Positions 43,810-55,426 of a stretch of 64,000 nt of DNA are shown piece by piece (positions within the stretch are counted from its first letter, which is position 1; every line of letters begins with the position of its first letter). Source of the stretch: Whalleya microplaca (Eukaryota; Ascomycota; Sordariomycetes; Xylariales; Xylariaceae); the NCBI GenBank assembly GCA_022497155.1, contig MU385716.1, forward strand, positions 248,001 through 312,000, read 5' to 3'. Position numbers and translations under genes: made by a program. Under the pieces are notes generated by a model, which was given only the letters and a program-made list of their open reading frames with translations, was not told the origin of the DNA and searched no databases.

Positions 43810-44443
43810 GGACGTATTGTAGGTGACGTGGCTTGTACAGAGGAGCACTTGCTTCCGTGTCATAAATTGGTATCGGGTTCGCTGAGCCTCAATATTGAAG
43901 TTGTAAAACGTATATGCATCTGTATGCTGACGTGGATTCTGGTCGAAGTCCTACGTATAGGGGCTGCCTGAACACAAGGTCCCCGATCCGAAGTAACTCC
44001 AAGAAGTATTGCATGCGCTCTAATTGGCAATCACTAATATGTGTCAACGTGCAGCTGCAAGTGAGAATATTGATTTCTTAATACAATTGACTCGTTCCGC
44101 ATGCGCCAGCCAAGACCTATATATGCAACGCCGGTGTGGTTGCGTATAACCTACATGCATACTATACAAAATACAGAGCATTGGCCACCCTTTCTATATG
44201 CCCTTTGGTACTCTAAATCATCGCTGCCGTGCATGAAAAATGTGTGTGAATGCAGCCGCGATCCGGGTATCATCAGCGAGGCTGAACATCGAAGAGGAAA
44301 TCCCCTTTCAAGCATGAAGCAAGCTCCGGTAATTACCGGTTCAACAAAGCAATACAGTACATATGCCCTCGAGATGTACATGATCACAGCGGTGACGTCC
44401 TTGCAGCGAGTAAGACCTTTTCTGGTGACACGTTGCAGCTCAT
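43810..44443. other. Convergent 3' spacer with 14-bp palindrome
   Basis: 3' flanks of the PLP enzyme and deacetylase genes. CCGGTAATTACCGG at 44326-44339 is a perfect palindrome. No gene seen. Confidence 0.65.
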
Positions 44444-45232
44444 TTACTGCTGTGTCTCCTTGAGCAACTCGGTCAAGCTCACGACCCGATATCCATCTTT
44501 CTTTAATTGCTTCAAGACCGTCCGCAGCATCGGAACCGTCCACCCTCTCCTATCGTGGCAGATGATAATTCCGCCGGGACGTATCATGCTCAGTATATGT
44601 CTCGCATTGAGCCAGGGCCAGCTGATCTGCGGGTCGTGCGGATAGATGCTCCCCAGCACGAGCCTGTACCCCAACTTATCCGCCAGCCGCCGCATGCGAT
44701 CGCTGAAGAAGCCGGAGCCGGGGCGGAAGTACTGGGGCGGCGTGGCGCGGTGGGCGGTCTTATAGGCGACCTCGATCTTCTTGCGCACCTTCTCGATCTG
44801 GGTGGTGAGCTCGTCGTCGGACAGGGCGCGCGAGGGCTCGTCGTGCATAGCGTGGTTGCCCAGCTCGCTGCCGCTGCGGACGATGTCGGCCAGCATCTCC
44901 TCGCGGCCGGCGACCTGGCCGCCGATGACGAAGAAGGTGGCGGTGGCCTCGTAGCCGTTGAGCACGCCGAGGATCTCCTCGGTGTGCTCGGAGGGCGCGT
45001 CGTCGATGGTCAGGGCCACCAGCTTCCGGTCCGTCTGCACCTCCCACAGCACGTCGGGCCATCGGTACTGGAAGTAGCGGATCAGCGACCGCGGCGGCTT
45101 GTAGATGACGTAGAAGGGCACGAGGATGAGGAAGACGATGGACAGCAGCGAGATCAGGGTGGTCATCCTGCGGCGTCGGGCCCGCCGCCGCAACTTGGAG
45201 GGCAGACGGAAGAGCGCTGGCAAGCGCGGCAT
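44444..45232 (-). CDS. Membrane-anchored polysaccharide deacetylase (NodB domain)
   Basis: A single exon of 262 residues. A basic N-terminus (SKLRRRARRRR) precedes one membrane helix at about 24-43 (MTTLISLLSIVFLILVPFYV), giving a type II signal anchor with the enzyme in the secretory lumen or outside. NodB motifs: TIDDAP (75-80, catalytic-base and metal Asp), GNHAMHDEP (125-133), FRPGSGFF (169-176) and IIICHD (222-227). The second motif reads H-A-M-H, three residues between first and last His positions, rather than the usual H[ST]xxH; Asp131 may substitute. Relatives deacetylate chitin or other N-acetylated glycans, and the substrate here is unknown. A chitin-binding domain and Ser/Thr linker, common in secreted chitin deacetylases, are absent. 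The coding region is GC-rich. Confidence 0.88.
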   Translation of the reverse strand: MPRLPALFRLPSKLRRRARRRRMTTLISLLSIVFLILVPFYVIYKPPRSLIRYFQYRWPDVLWEVQTDRKLVALTIDDAPSEHTEEILGVLNGYEATATFFVIGGQVAGREEMLADIVRSGSELGNHAMHDEPSRALSDDELTTQIEKVRKKIEVAYKTAHRATPPQYFRPGSGFFSDRMRRLADKLGYRLVLGSIYPHDPQISWPWLNARHILSMIRPGGIIICHDRRGWTVPMLRTVLKQLKKDGYRVVSLTELLKETQQ

Positions 45233-48200
45233 TGGAGGGCGGACCGGGGCAGCGGGGGCAGATCAGGGCAACATTGACTAATGATTCAATGGTAGTACGG
45301 AGCTGCGGAGTACGCGGTGGTGTGTGCTACGGTGCTTTCGTCGTCGTCATGTGTGTATGTAATAACAATGTACTGTACTGACTGTGTCCGGTTCTTGGGA
45401 TGATGAACAAACATTAAAACATTATTTTGGAGTCAATTTCGAAACTACCCAGACAGTAAGTAGCCTTCAGGTTACACCGGTTTAGGGGGTTTCAGGGGTC
45501 GAGGGTCCCTGCGTAATTGCCCGTCTCCACTATTCCGGTATTAGTGTCCCTAGTTCCACAATGCCGGGTATGCCCTCTCAAGCTTACTAACTTACATACA
45601 TGTACTAGCTTAGGTATGCCGTCTACGGAATACATGGGGAAGGTCGTGATGGTGGTGATTCACGTGCTTTCTGCATGAATATTGAAATGAGAGGTCAATG
45701 TCCATTCATCAGCCATGGAAAATCGACGCCGATTCGCAACATTGTACAGACGGGTCCTTAGCTTTGTGAATCCTTAACAGATTCTAGTCGGATTGCCCGG
45801 GTGTGGCTTGACCAACGTTCTGACTTTTGTCGTAGAGACTGTCTTCAAATATCGGGCGATGACATGACTTTGAGTCGTCGTCTCGACGATACGAACATTC
45901 CTACTATATACAGCCGAGCAGCTACTATATCTATGAAACAGCACTCTCACCACCAACAATCTAGAAGCGGAATCCCGCACTCCAGGTGTCAAAGCTGCCC
46001 AGGTGTACACATGGAATCCCTTGGAACAATGGAACAAGTCTGCTGAGATACACCGCATACAATCTCATTCATGTGCATGCTGACAGATGCATGTCTCATC
46101 CGACGGGTTACAAACTCAAACATATAATAGATCCCATCAAGCCGTGGCGTGGGCCACAGAGACACGACCGAGGGTCCCGACGGCTCGCTTCCCTGCATAC
46201 AAAAGAAGCGGGAGGCCCGGCCATTCTGCTGACGGGCGGCCGCTGAATCGCCGTAACACACACATATATGTATCGTAGATGTCGATTTGGCATGGAGATG
46301 GATGGATGTATGTACATATGGCTAGTAATGGGATGCTTACGTACTACTCCTACTACTCGATTTCACCGCTTGTACGGTCTGAAGCTGTGGCTGGCTGCGA
46401 GGATTCACCGGCAAAGTCAGCCGCACTGGTGATCAGCCGTTGATTCGTCCTGGGAATATTCCTTCAGGTGCTGAGGTGCCATCCATCGGACGTTGATCTT
46501 GTGACTAGGATTCGATCTGTGGTTGTGAGGAAAATCTTACCCAACAATTACATTGATGTCATTTACGAACTACAACGTTAATCAATATGTATGAAGTTGC
46601 ATATTCTGTAAATAGGTAGAGGAAGTGTATGTATCTCCTAACTTAAGTAGCCAAGGCATCTGGGCATGAAGCCTCGTTCATCATATAAAGTTCTTGGATA
46701 ACGCTTCTGAACCTATCACCTGTCTGTGGGCGTCGGCGTCGGAGATAAATCAAGGTCGGAATCTAGGTTAAGTTCGAAACAACGACAATCTGCCTCTCAT
46801 GACACTCCTCCCCCTCACTCGATCTTGCCACGATGGCACGTGAAACGAACTGCGCCAGCTCACGTCGTTGCGTCAGTTTCCCATATTTCCAACACCTGAT
46901 TACTGTGCGGAGCTTTTTACTGTATGTAAGAACTCATCAAGAGGCCGTGGCGTTGTAAACCATAGACACAACACTACCAACATATGTTATGTCATACCGA
47001 CAATTGTAGATATGTACATACATGCCTACGTCCGCGTGGAGAAAGGGAGCACCATACATATACGCAGTAGATAGTCCGGATAGCTACCTACATATACGTG
47101 CGTAGATAGACTTTCCCCGGATGCCCGCCTCTATCCGCACCGAAACTTACCTCCGTAACAGGCTAAGGTCGTTCGTTTGCTGGAGCACAAACACGTCAGA
47201 GAAAAAGAAGAAAAAGGGAGAAAAAAAAAGCCACGAAGCAACTTTTCAAAAGCCGAAGTTGGTTTTGATGCCCCCATCAGAACTTTATCAACCGAAACAA
47301 TGATTCCACTGTTGGCAGTCAGTCAGCACTTTATCGAGCACGAAACAAAAGAAAAAAAAAAAAAAAACGCACTACTACACGTACAAAAAGTCGGTACCTA
47401 AAAAAAGAGATAGAGCCCTCGGCCGCCGATCAGACGCCGGACGTCGCGTCTAAGAGTGGAGCCCAACCCCGAGGGCCTGCCTCCTTGTCGTTGATCCTTA
47501 TCTGCGTGTAACTAACTTTAGTAATCCGTACATACATATGTACATACCCAGCAGCCTACAAGGTGGGTTTAAATCGGTGCGGTTAACCTTGCCCGTTATG
47601 AGAAAACCCCATAGTATGTATAACAGCTTGTTAGCGTAGTTTGATCTTCTGCAGGAGGCAGGGCGGAGAGCGAGAAAGAGAGAGAGAACAAAGAGAAAAT
47701 AATAAATCTATCAATCAACGAAACTGCTTGCTAACTGTGGCCAGCTGGCTGACTACAAAGCCAGTAAGCTAGACAAATCAGCGCATGCGCAAGATCTCCA
47801 GATTACGTGAACCAACAGTACATACATATGTATGATCTGGTTAGCGGTTGGTTACATGGATGGATGGGGTGTTGCATCGGGGGACCGATTGTTGGGGTTT
47901 GGAAGGAATGCGGAGGCGTGGCGTGTGCATAGCATAGCATAGCGTAGGGCTGGGAGGATCAGAAGCAGAAATAGCACTCCGACCGCCCTCTCGTTGTTGG
48001 CTTCCGTTATGACGTTTGACGTAGATTACCCGGTTGGAGGTGTCCCAAATAGCCTGATTGCGACGGTGGAATGCACCTACATACGGCCGTGTAGAGCTTG
48101 AGTAGGGTAGCTACTGAACAATGACAAAGACGTGTTATTTTACAGCTCTAGCAATAAGGTCACGATACGGGTCAATGCATAAAAGAATGATGTAAAGTCG

Positions 48201-48753
48201 CAGTTTTATAAAAGCTTCGTCAGGATGTCTTATCTCATATGCCTCCGTGCACGTCAAACTCTGAGACCTTCGTTCCGGGCAAATGTAAAACTTTGATACC
48301 CATGAGAATAGCTATCATCATGCCAGCTGTTGATATGGCCTGCGCCCTGCTCCGAGACCTAGCGTCGCCTTATAGCAGACAGCCATAGGTGGGAGTGCTA
48401 CCTAACCATTACCGATCAAGTTCTCAACCATCAACATAAGAGAAATTCGCCAGGGTTTTGGCACAAAGTATCTGGTATTCCGCCACAAATCGCAAATGTG
48501 CCACTCAAACGCCTGAGATATAGTTCCCCTTTTAGAACCGAACCGTGGATGCCGTGTCATCGACCATAACTCCTCTCCAACTGGATCCGTAAATCTGAAC
48601 GCAATAACACCCCCTTGCCAAGTTCACCTGGTTTGGTAATTTGTGCGCAGACTCAAGTTAGTCGCTCAACTATGTACATGAAATGCCGTAAAAGATGTCG
48701 TCCCACAATGCCGGCGTGATGTGAGTATCCGGTGACCGTGGCCGGGCTGCTGT
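45233..48753. other. Gene-poor block, 3.5 kb
   Basis: No supported gene. It contains poly-A runs (47221-47231, 47350-47366), TACATATGTA-type motifs (46310-46320, 47012-47022, 47527-47546, 47818-47833), a GAGA-rich patch at 47669-47695 and a structured element at 47415-47476. The left part is the promoter of the deacetylase gene. Confidence 0.5.
47415..47476. other. Nested hairpin element, candidate structured RNA
   Basis: An outer perfect 8-bp stem GCCCTCGG (47415-47422) with CCGAGGGC (47469-47476) encloses an inner hairpin AGACGC (47432-47437) with GCGTCT (47446-47451). It is GC-rich within AT-rich flanks. It does not match tRNA, 5S rRNA or a snRNA that I recognise. Confidence 0.4.
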
Positions 48754-49638
48754 TCAAATCCATACAGCTTGTAACTCGCCCGGCTCTTGCTTAAAGAACG
48801 TCGAGAACAGTCCTTGAACCTCGGCTAAATAATCCTCGGGTCGGAATTGGCAAAGCCCTTTAGAAATGAGTTGTTGCTCTTCCTCGTCAATAATCTGCAG
48901 ATCTTCTTTGACACCTAATTCCTCTGCGAGCTCAGACACCTGCGCTAATTCATTGCCAAAGGGGTGTTGAGCATCGATTTGCTCATTTGTCCGACGGAAA
49001 CTGGCGCGGGTTGACGGCGGTGAAGTGACCTGAGGGACCGGAGGAATCGATGGAACGGATCCTTTGCGTGAGAAAGATCCTATCGAGACCGAGGTAGCTA
49101 ATGTTGAGGTTGACGACGAGCGGGAAAGAGACGCGGCGGATTTCATAGTAGAGATGGATTTGCCGGACTGGTTCGAGAAGCGCGCGAACTTATTTGCCAG
49201 GTTGTCGTAAGACGCCTTCTTGGTGTGTGACGGTGCTCGCTGCGGGATTTTGGGGGCCTCATCCATGGTTGAAGATTGCTTGTGGCCTGGAGCAGTAAAA
49301 TAACATGAAAGGTGGTTAGGTTCTGGTGAGCCAGATCGACCCTCTGTTGATGGCATATCAGGACTTGTTGGAGGTGATGAGCCAGCGATGCTGGGCGTAT
49401 CCGAGGAGTCATCAGATTTAACAGATTCCGTTGGCGAAGATTCCGAATGGGGGAAGAGGTCCGGTGCGTTATACGCGAGCATATTTGTGGTATGCGTAAG
49501 CTCCATTGGTCCCGAAATCTTATTGCGAATTGTGCCGGAGTTTCCGTAGCCCTTTGCAGTAGAATGGCTTCGTTGTGGCAGAAAGTCCTGCGAGGGATGC
49601 TTTGCTCGCCTCGTCGTTAAAGCGCGCGCAATAGACAT
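48754..49638 (-). CDS. Conserved Ser-rich fungal protein
   Basis: A single exon of 294 residues from an ATG in good context (CAAGATG). I do not recognise a named family. Residues about 60-225 are Ser/Pro/Thr-rich and probably disordered (SSPTESVKSDDSSDTPSIAG, SLSRSSSTSTLATSVS), with several basic Ser sites that kinases could use (RKGSVPS, RRTNEQ). The conserved-looking part is the last 60 residues: ELAEELGVKEDL, EEEQQLISKGL, FRPEDYLAEVQGLFSTFF, ending in ELQAVWI. This acidic helical tail could be a protein-interaction module. No signal peptide or membrane helix. The 5' flank is long and CT/GA-rich, suggesting a long leader. Confidence 0.75.
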   Translation of the reverse strand: MSIARALTTRRAKHPSQDFLPQRSHSTAKGYGNSGTIRNKISGPMELTHTTNMLAYNAPDLFPHSESSPTESVKSDDSSDTPSIAGSSPPTSPDMPSTEGRSGSPEPNHLSCYFTAPGHKQSSTMDEAPKIPQRAPSHTKKASYDNLANKFARFSNQSGKSISTMKSAASLSRSSSTSTLATSVSIGSFSRKGSVPSIPPVPQVTSPPSTRASFRRTNEQIDAQHPFGNELAQVSELAEELGVKEDLQIIDEEEQQLISKGLCQFRPEDYLAEVQGLFSTFFKQEPGELQAVWI

Positions 49639-52600
49639 CTTGGCTGTTGTTATGTCACTTGCTGACGGTGTATAAGTAAGCTGAACAAGGACACTTATAT
49701 CCTCAAGTGGGGTATGCTGAGGAAGGTCTGGAATGTGAAATGAATGCCCGAAGTTGGAAATAGATAGTGTTATCTACTTGCGAGATCTGGGATCTGCGGG
49801 CAAGGAAACTCCAGCTTGCAGTTGATAGGTGAGCTTATTGTGAGAGCCCAGGCAGGTTTGCGCGAGACTGCGTTCAGGTGTCAAACCTTCTTCACTGCAG
49901 GTTAGACACCCAAATCTCGTGGCTTGAGTTGGTGATTGGCGAAGGTTGGACAGTGTGACAGTCTCGAGTTGGGCAACGATGACTGCTGCACGCGTGTATC
50001 GATATGTAAGTCCAGAGTGTCGCTTCTGAGTGCGCTTAGAAGAGCTCGTGCAGCACAGGATATTACCCGGATTGGGAAGGTGGGCAGTGTGGGTGGTGCT
50101 GCCGAGACAGCTTGTGACCCTGTCCGATGGTAGTTTGTCCGAGTCACTTACAGGACGTACCGGTATGGTAGGTAACGTTGGATTGCCTGGAATCCGAAGA
50201 GGTCCGAATACTGCTGAGCTTTGCTGCAGTTTTGGTGTTCGATATGCACTAGTGCAATCGCAAAGAAAAGGTGGAGGAAGAAGTCGACGACGGTTAGTTA
50301 TCCGGTAGATAATGGATTGACAGCCCTGATCGATCGCGCCTGGGCATTCCACTGCACAAATCCAGGTGGATGCTTAAGAGGTGACCAGAACAGAAGCTGC
50401 TGGATTCCTAAGGTCGAAACGAAGGGAAGTGTGGTTGATGTTTTAAAGGTTTCCCACGGAAGTATAAATCTTAGACTTCCAACTTTTCCTGAACTGGGGC
50501 TCCTCCGTGAGATAGAGTTTCTAACCAAGTTCTGGACCTGTCAAAGGGTAGGTTACAGGGGCTCATTCACATAAGATCTCGTCAGAATTGAAGTAACCGT
50601 TGATGCCGTGACTCAAAAGAAGAGCTGTTGGTTTTCAGTGGCGGGACAGATATGTTTCAATAAATCCAGTCCCAACAACTGTTTTGCTGGTGAAAGATCA
50701 AAGCGGTGGAGCTGCTGAACAGGTAATGAATGGATGATGTACTGCGTGGGTTGCTGGAACGAAACAGTTGAAACGACCAGGTTCCTAATGGAGTCCGAAT
50801 GGAGGATCGAGTGAGAAGGATCGTGTGTTTGCTTGAGTTGCGTTGAAGGAAAGGACGGCGTCTGATACCTCAAGGGACTCGAAATTCGTGACCGGCCGAT
50901 AGGTATTGAGGCTCAGATGCCGACTAAGTTGGGTTGGGTGAAAGAGAGGAATAGTCCCAGTTGGAAGTTGGGTCAGAATGAATGGAAAGTGAAGTGCATG
51001 CACCTCGAGAATTGATGAAGGAAACGCGGACGATAATAATAAAGCGCACCGGGATCTGATAGCAGGGGGAGGGTCACAAGGCGAGGGCGATAGAGAGAGG
51101 GAAAGAAAAAAAAAAGGACGAAAAGAGAAGGGAAGGTCTAGTCTACCCCTGCTCATCGTCGGGAACCTATAATGGAGCAAATACAAAGTTACAGGTACCG
51201 TCTGAGCGGCATATCTAGCGCACACACGTCCGCCACTGTCATGTACACATTACTTTTATTCGGCTCGCAGCTTGTCTCCTTCCGAACATGGATCAAGGCG
51301 ATACCTTCAGAGCCGATGGCCAGGGGTATCTAGACTGATAGATTTCTTCGTGGACCCAAGATTCACGATGGCTTTTTCTCCCTATCCTCCACCGATTCCC
51401 CCACTGTTTTTGCGTGCTGGCCAGGAACAGTGAAAAGCGGATCGGCGGCAACACACAAGAGAGGGTTTAAGTGGTTTACATACTATGAAATCCCTGCGAA
51501 TTCTTGGTCAATTCTCTCTTTAGTTGGTGCGCTTTCAATATTTCAGCCTAGCGGTGACAAAAAGAAGCCCAACTACTAGTAGCAGTAGACCACAACTGAG
51601 TAGACAACTTCGTCGACAGGGGCATCGGATTGGACGACCGACGAGCTGCCCCTGAAGAGTAGAAGCTAGGCATGCACGACGTTGTCGAATCAGGAGTCAA
51701 TGTCAAGCTCTAGTCGGTTCCAGGGTCCCTTGCAGCGGTTCTTTCCACTGTAATCTTCACTTTGGAGGAGAAATCAGCCACGATATGCAGGTACCATCAG
51801 GATTGCCTATCAGCGAGTGAGATACATACATAGGACATACACTCATCCTACAGGCACCGTGAACACTGCACAATGACATATCCTTTTTGATTGCACAACT
51901 CATCCTGCACCTCGATTAGTAGATTGCGCGCGGCGGTACGTGGACATCCTTCAGGGCACCACGTCCCCATCCACGTTTGTCTGGACCGATAATGCATGTG
52001 GCCGCCTGACCAATACCCATTTTCGTCAGAATTTACTTGCAGTGTAGAGGCAGCAACGCAGTGTGTGTATGTAGGTAGTTAGGGTAGTATTTGTTCAATG
52101 TTTCCAGGGAGGTGTGCGCCAATCCCGGGGACGAGCATTCCAGTACCGGTCGTCAATGCGCTTGGACTGATCTTGATTGGCAATTATCCAGGAGCACTCG
52201 AGCCAAGTTGAGCCAACCCTACTCTGGAGCCCATCGACATGGATATGGTCAGTGCTAGTCAGTGCTGTGCCGTCTCGACCAATGCCCATCTCCCGTTGTC
52301 GAGTGCGCCGGCCAGACCCCTGAACGGCTTAGTCATTGTTTGCTTTTCGGCCCTCTAAACTAGTGGCTTCCCCATGTGGTAAGAGGGATAAGGAGTTATC
52401 AGGGTTCCCGCAGTTGAAACTGACGGAAGCCTGCAAGCCATGTGGGGAGAGATCTGATTGGCCGCTTGTTCGCAATCGATTACTGGCTCTGCGGTCTCCA
52501 GTGTTTCAAGTTCCGTTGCTCTCATCCAGACCTTTCAGCGCCCTTCTTTGTGCCTACTTCCTTAAAAGGGCAAGAGGTATGTTGCAATCGGTCAAAGGTG

Positions 52601-53436
52601 GATCATCAGCAGCATATCGTCGAGACGCCCGCTTACACACACACACACACACACAGAATCTCCGAATTGGATGCGCGCGCAAAAACGTGTGCTCCGCCTC
52701 CATAAGGGGAACACCGTCGTCCAGAGACTGCGATACAGACGGCTGTGGACGATATACTTTGTGCCTCGTATTCGGCGTGTAAGTTGAGGAAACCTGAACA
52801 CTTTGCCTCCCCCTGGGGAAAAGCAAATACTGCGAACACTGTAGTTGACGTATGCTTTGCTTGGTTCAAGTGTTTCGCATGAAAGTCCGTGTCTCCCTTT
52901 CATTAACTGTGGCTCAGTCATCACATGGATTCTATGTAGTCCTGACATGCCCCAGACTGCTTAATAAAAATAGCCAATGTCGGAATTATACGTGGTTTGT
53001 CAGGAAAATAGCTTCTCCATTTTTGAAGTTTAGCTTGCATATCTCGATATCTTTGTAAGGTGACGGCCTGATATCGGATCATGAATCTCGAGATATATGA
53101 TCCGATTTTGCAAGTCATGCAACACCCTGGATCTCTAATATGACAGCTGCTCGGCTACCTAACCGACTTATTAGTGTACAGAGTACGAAGTACCTGCCTG
53201 TAGATCTCAAACCACGAGGCTTGAAGCAAATCCTCCGCCACTCAAAGTCCCTTCTAATTTTGCCTGGTTTCACTACACAGCTGAACTTCTGAGGCTGGTT
53301 CACGGATGTTCATCTGAACTTCTTGAAACCACAAAAAATTTGGTTCGCACGACCACAACACTTGCTTAGCTGCGCTGTTGGATCACGCCTGCTTCTATAT
53401 AATAAGCCGAGACGTCTCAAGCTTACGAAGGATTCT
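49639..53436. other. Gene-poor spacer, 3.8 kb
   Basis: No supported gene. The part next to 49638 (to about 51.2 kb) is probably the long leader and promoter of the Ser-rich protein gene, with pyrimidine-rich runs on the minus strand (51095-51135). An (AC)n tract lies at 52635-52655. Frames at 49774-50352, 50785-51225 and 52592-52948 have no motifs. Confidence 0.5.
52635..52655. repeat. (AC)n microsatellite
   Basis: About ten AC units; on the minus strand it yields an artificial Val-Cys frame. Confidence 0.95.
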
Positions 53437-55094
53437 CTAATCTTCGTCCATTAATTCCGCATCGTCAGCCTCGCCGTTTTCACCATCCTTCTCATCACCC
53501 TCTTCATCATCCGAGGAGCTATCATCTTCCTCAACGCCGATTAATCTCTCCTGGACATCGCCCTCGGTTTTGTTTGAGATCTTATGCGCAAATGCTTGCC
53601 GCACAGCGCCGTTTGTGCTCGTGTCCCAAACATGCATCGTCCCTTTACTTCCAGCCACAGCAAGGCGGAAAGCAACCTCAGCATCTGGCGCGAAGGCTGT
53701 GGAAAATACCTTTCCAACATCTAGATTGCGTGACACTAGTACTGCAGGCCCCGTAGGCTGGATGTTCCAAAGTTTGACAGTTTTGTCGGTCGAGCCGGTG
53801 GCCATGAATCCTGGCACATGGGCGTTGATGTCGAAAGACGATAATGACTCATCATGAGCTTGTAATGTCCACACGGGCTTGCTTGCGGACGGGTTGGAGG
53901 GCGCATTTCGGATATCGTGGTAATGTATTATTCCGTTTTCCGTCGAGACGTAGAAGAAATTGGGATCATGGGGGTCCCATCTGACATTCTCAACATCGCT
54001 CTCCACGCCCCATCTTGGAGCCTTCGCGTCAGGAGCTCGCATGTCTGCCGCCACAACGGTTCGATCGTAGCTGCCACTCAGCAATACAGTCGACTCAACA
54101 GAGTGCCATGCTAACGAGCATACTTTGTCTGTATGATACGAATATGACTTGGCGCATTTCGTCGTGTGTAGGTCCCATAACTTGACTGTCTTGTCTGCTG
54201 ATGCAGAAGCCAAGAGGTTTCGGTGCTTCCTGTTGGCGGCTAGAGACAGAACAGCGTCCACGTGATATTCATCGTTCGCTTTCTTAGACTTCTTTTTCTT
54301 TTTCTTCTTTTCCTTCTCCTGGGGGTTGCCGCCTTGACCTAGAATCGCATTCGGGTACATGGAATCTACCGTATCCAGATCCCAGACCTCGATATCAGGG
54401 TCCATTGTACCTATAGCGACAAAGTTGCCGGTCGAGTCCTTATCCACGTTCGGTTTCGATACGGGTATATCTAGCCATTCAACGCAAAGTGGTATCGCGG
54501 GAAGCATGATGTCGTGATGTACAAAGAGGTTGTCCGCCTCATCTTCATATACGTAGACTTCGAGGTGCGCAAGCTCGTCCTCGACTTTCGCAGCAAGTAA
54601 GAGATTGTCTGTCGCTAAGATCTGCAGTTCTTCCCGTTCCTCGTCTTCGTCTTCATTGTCGGGTATCGTAATGTATGGATCATCTTTATTGGATTCGTAG
54701 TACGTCAAGGACTTGATATTTCCGAACATATCCATGCTCTGGCCTTCCACCTCCTCTTCGTCATCGTCATAGTGCTCTAAGTCGTACTCCTTCAGGTCTG
54801 CGTCATCTAAATTGATGCTGTCCTCCCAATTAGTATTATATTCGAAGGCATGAGCTGTAGGACATACTCCTCCGTCTCGCCCTTCTGTGTTGAAGATTTT
54901 CCGTTCGAGGCTTCGGTAGTCGCACCCTCTTCGCCTTCTTGCGCTTCTTGCAAATCTTCATTTGCATCGTCTAATTGCAGCTTGGCCAACCCAGCTATCC
55001 GCTCAAATTCGGTTTCGTCGAAGTTATATTTCGTCGGGAAAGGCGCCGCGAAGCCTCGCGGCACCCAACCAGCGGTAGTAATCATCGACGACAT
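53437..55094 (-). CDS. PWP1: Periodic tryptophan protein 1 (WD40 ribosome-biogenesis factor)
   Basis: Two exons, complement(join(53437..54817,54868..55094)), give 535 residues. The 50-nt intron (GTATGT, branch TACTAAT, acceptor GACAG) restores the frame and joins GETE to DINLDDADLKEYDLEHYDD, matching the acidic N-terminal segment of yeast Pwp1. The start MSSMITTAGWVPRGFAAPFP has the family signature WVPRGF. Core signatures include DDPYITIPD, ELQILATDNLLLAAK, DIMLPAIPLCVEWLD, FVAIGTMDPDIEVWDLD, a Lys-rich run (KEKKKKKKKSKK) and WD40 repeats (SASADKTVKLWDLHTTKCAK, TGSTDKTVKLWN, KGTMHVWD). The C-terminus is acidic. PWP1 acts in the nucleolus in 5.8S/25S rRNA maturation and large-subunit assembly. 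It is divergent from PRP16 across 332 bp. Confidence 0.96.
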
Positions 55095-55426
55095 GACCAG
55101 TTACTAGAGATTGCAAAATTGTGATATTGGTTCCGTGCTACCAGCAATGCGACACCCCGCGAAACTTTTTTTTCTTCGTCGAACTCTCAAAAAAAAATCA
55201 GGGATCGCAGCGGGATATCTTATCGATAACAATAAGCATAATTAATTTCATCAATAAGAAGGGAATCCTTATCGATAGTAAGTACTTATCGATAAAAGAT
55301 GGGCTCCCGAGCCGCCAAGCTTACATCCATCTATCCATACTCCATATTAATCTTGTTTCTGTTTTCTTTCGTTATTCAAACTGTTTACTTCACAGGAGAC
55401 TATCTGGGTAGTGCAGGCGACAAGCA
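55095..55426. promoter_or_regulatory. Bidirectional promoter PWP1/PRP16 with three TATCGATA sites
   Basis: A 332-bp divergent spacer. The 8-bp palindrome TATCGATA occurs exactly three times, at 55221-55228, 55270-55277 and 55287-55294, each preceded by T on the plus strand. An A-run lies at 55188-55196. The clustering is read directly; shared control of a ribosome-biogenesis and a splicing gene is inferred. Confidence 0.7.

Noticed and set aside
43045..43863. 272-codon minus-strand frame opposite the PLP enzyme
   Set aside because: It exists because exon 2 is very GC-rich and stop-poor. The plus frame has the complete PLP family signature; the antisense protein is Arg/His/Pro-rich without motifs.
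44507..45277. 256-codon plus frame opposite the deacetylase
   Set aside because: Shadow of the GC-rich NodB gene, whose motifs are all in the minus frame.
49774..50352. 192-codon minus frame upstream of the Ser-rich protein
   Set aside because: No recognisable motif; most likely 5' leader or promoter sequence of the downstream gene.
52592..52948. Minus frame with a Val-Cys repeat
   Set aside because: The repeat is the translation of an (AC)n microsatellite, not a protein feature.
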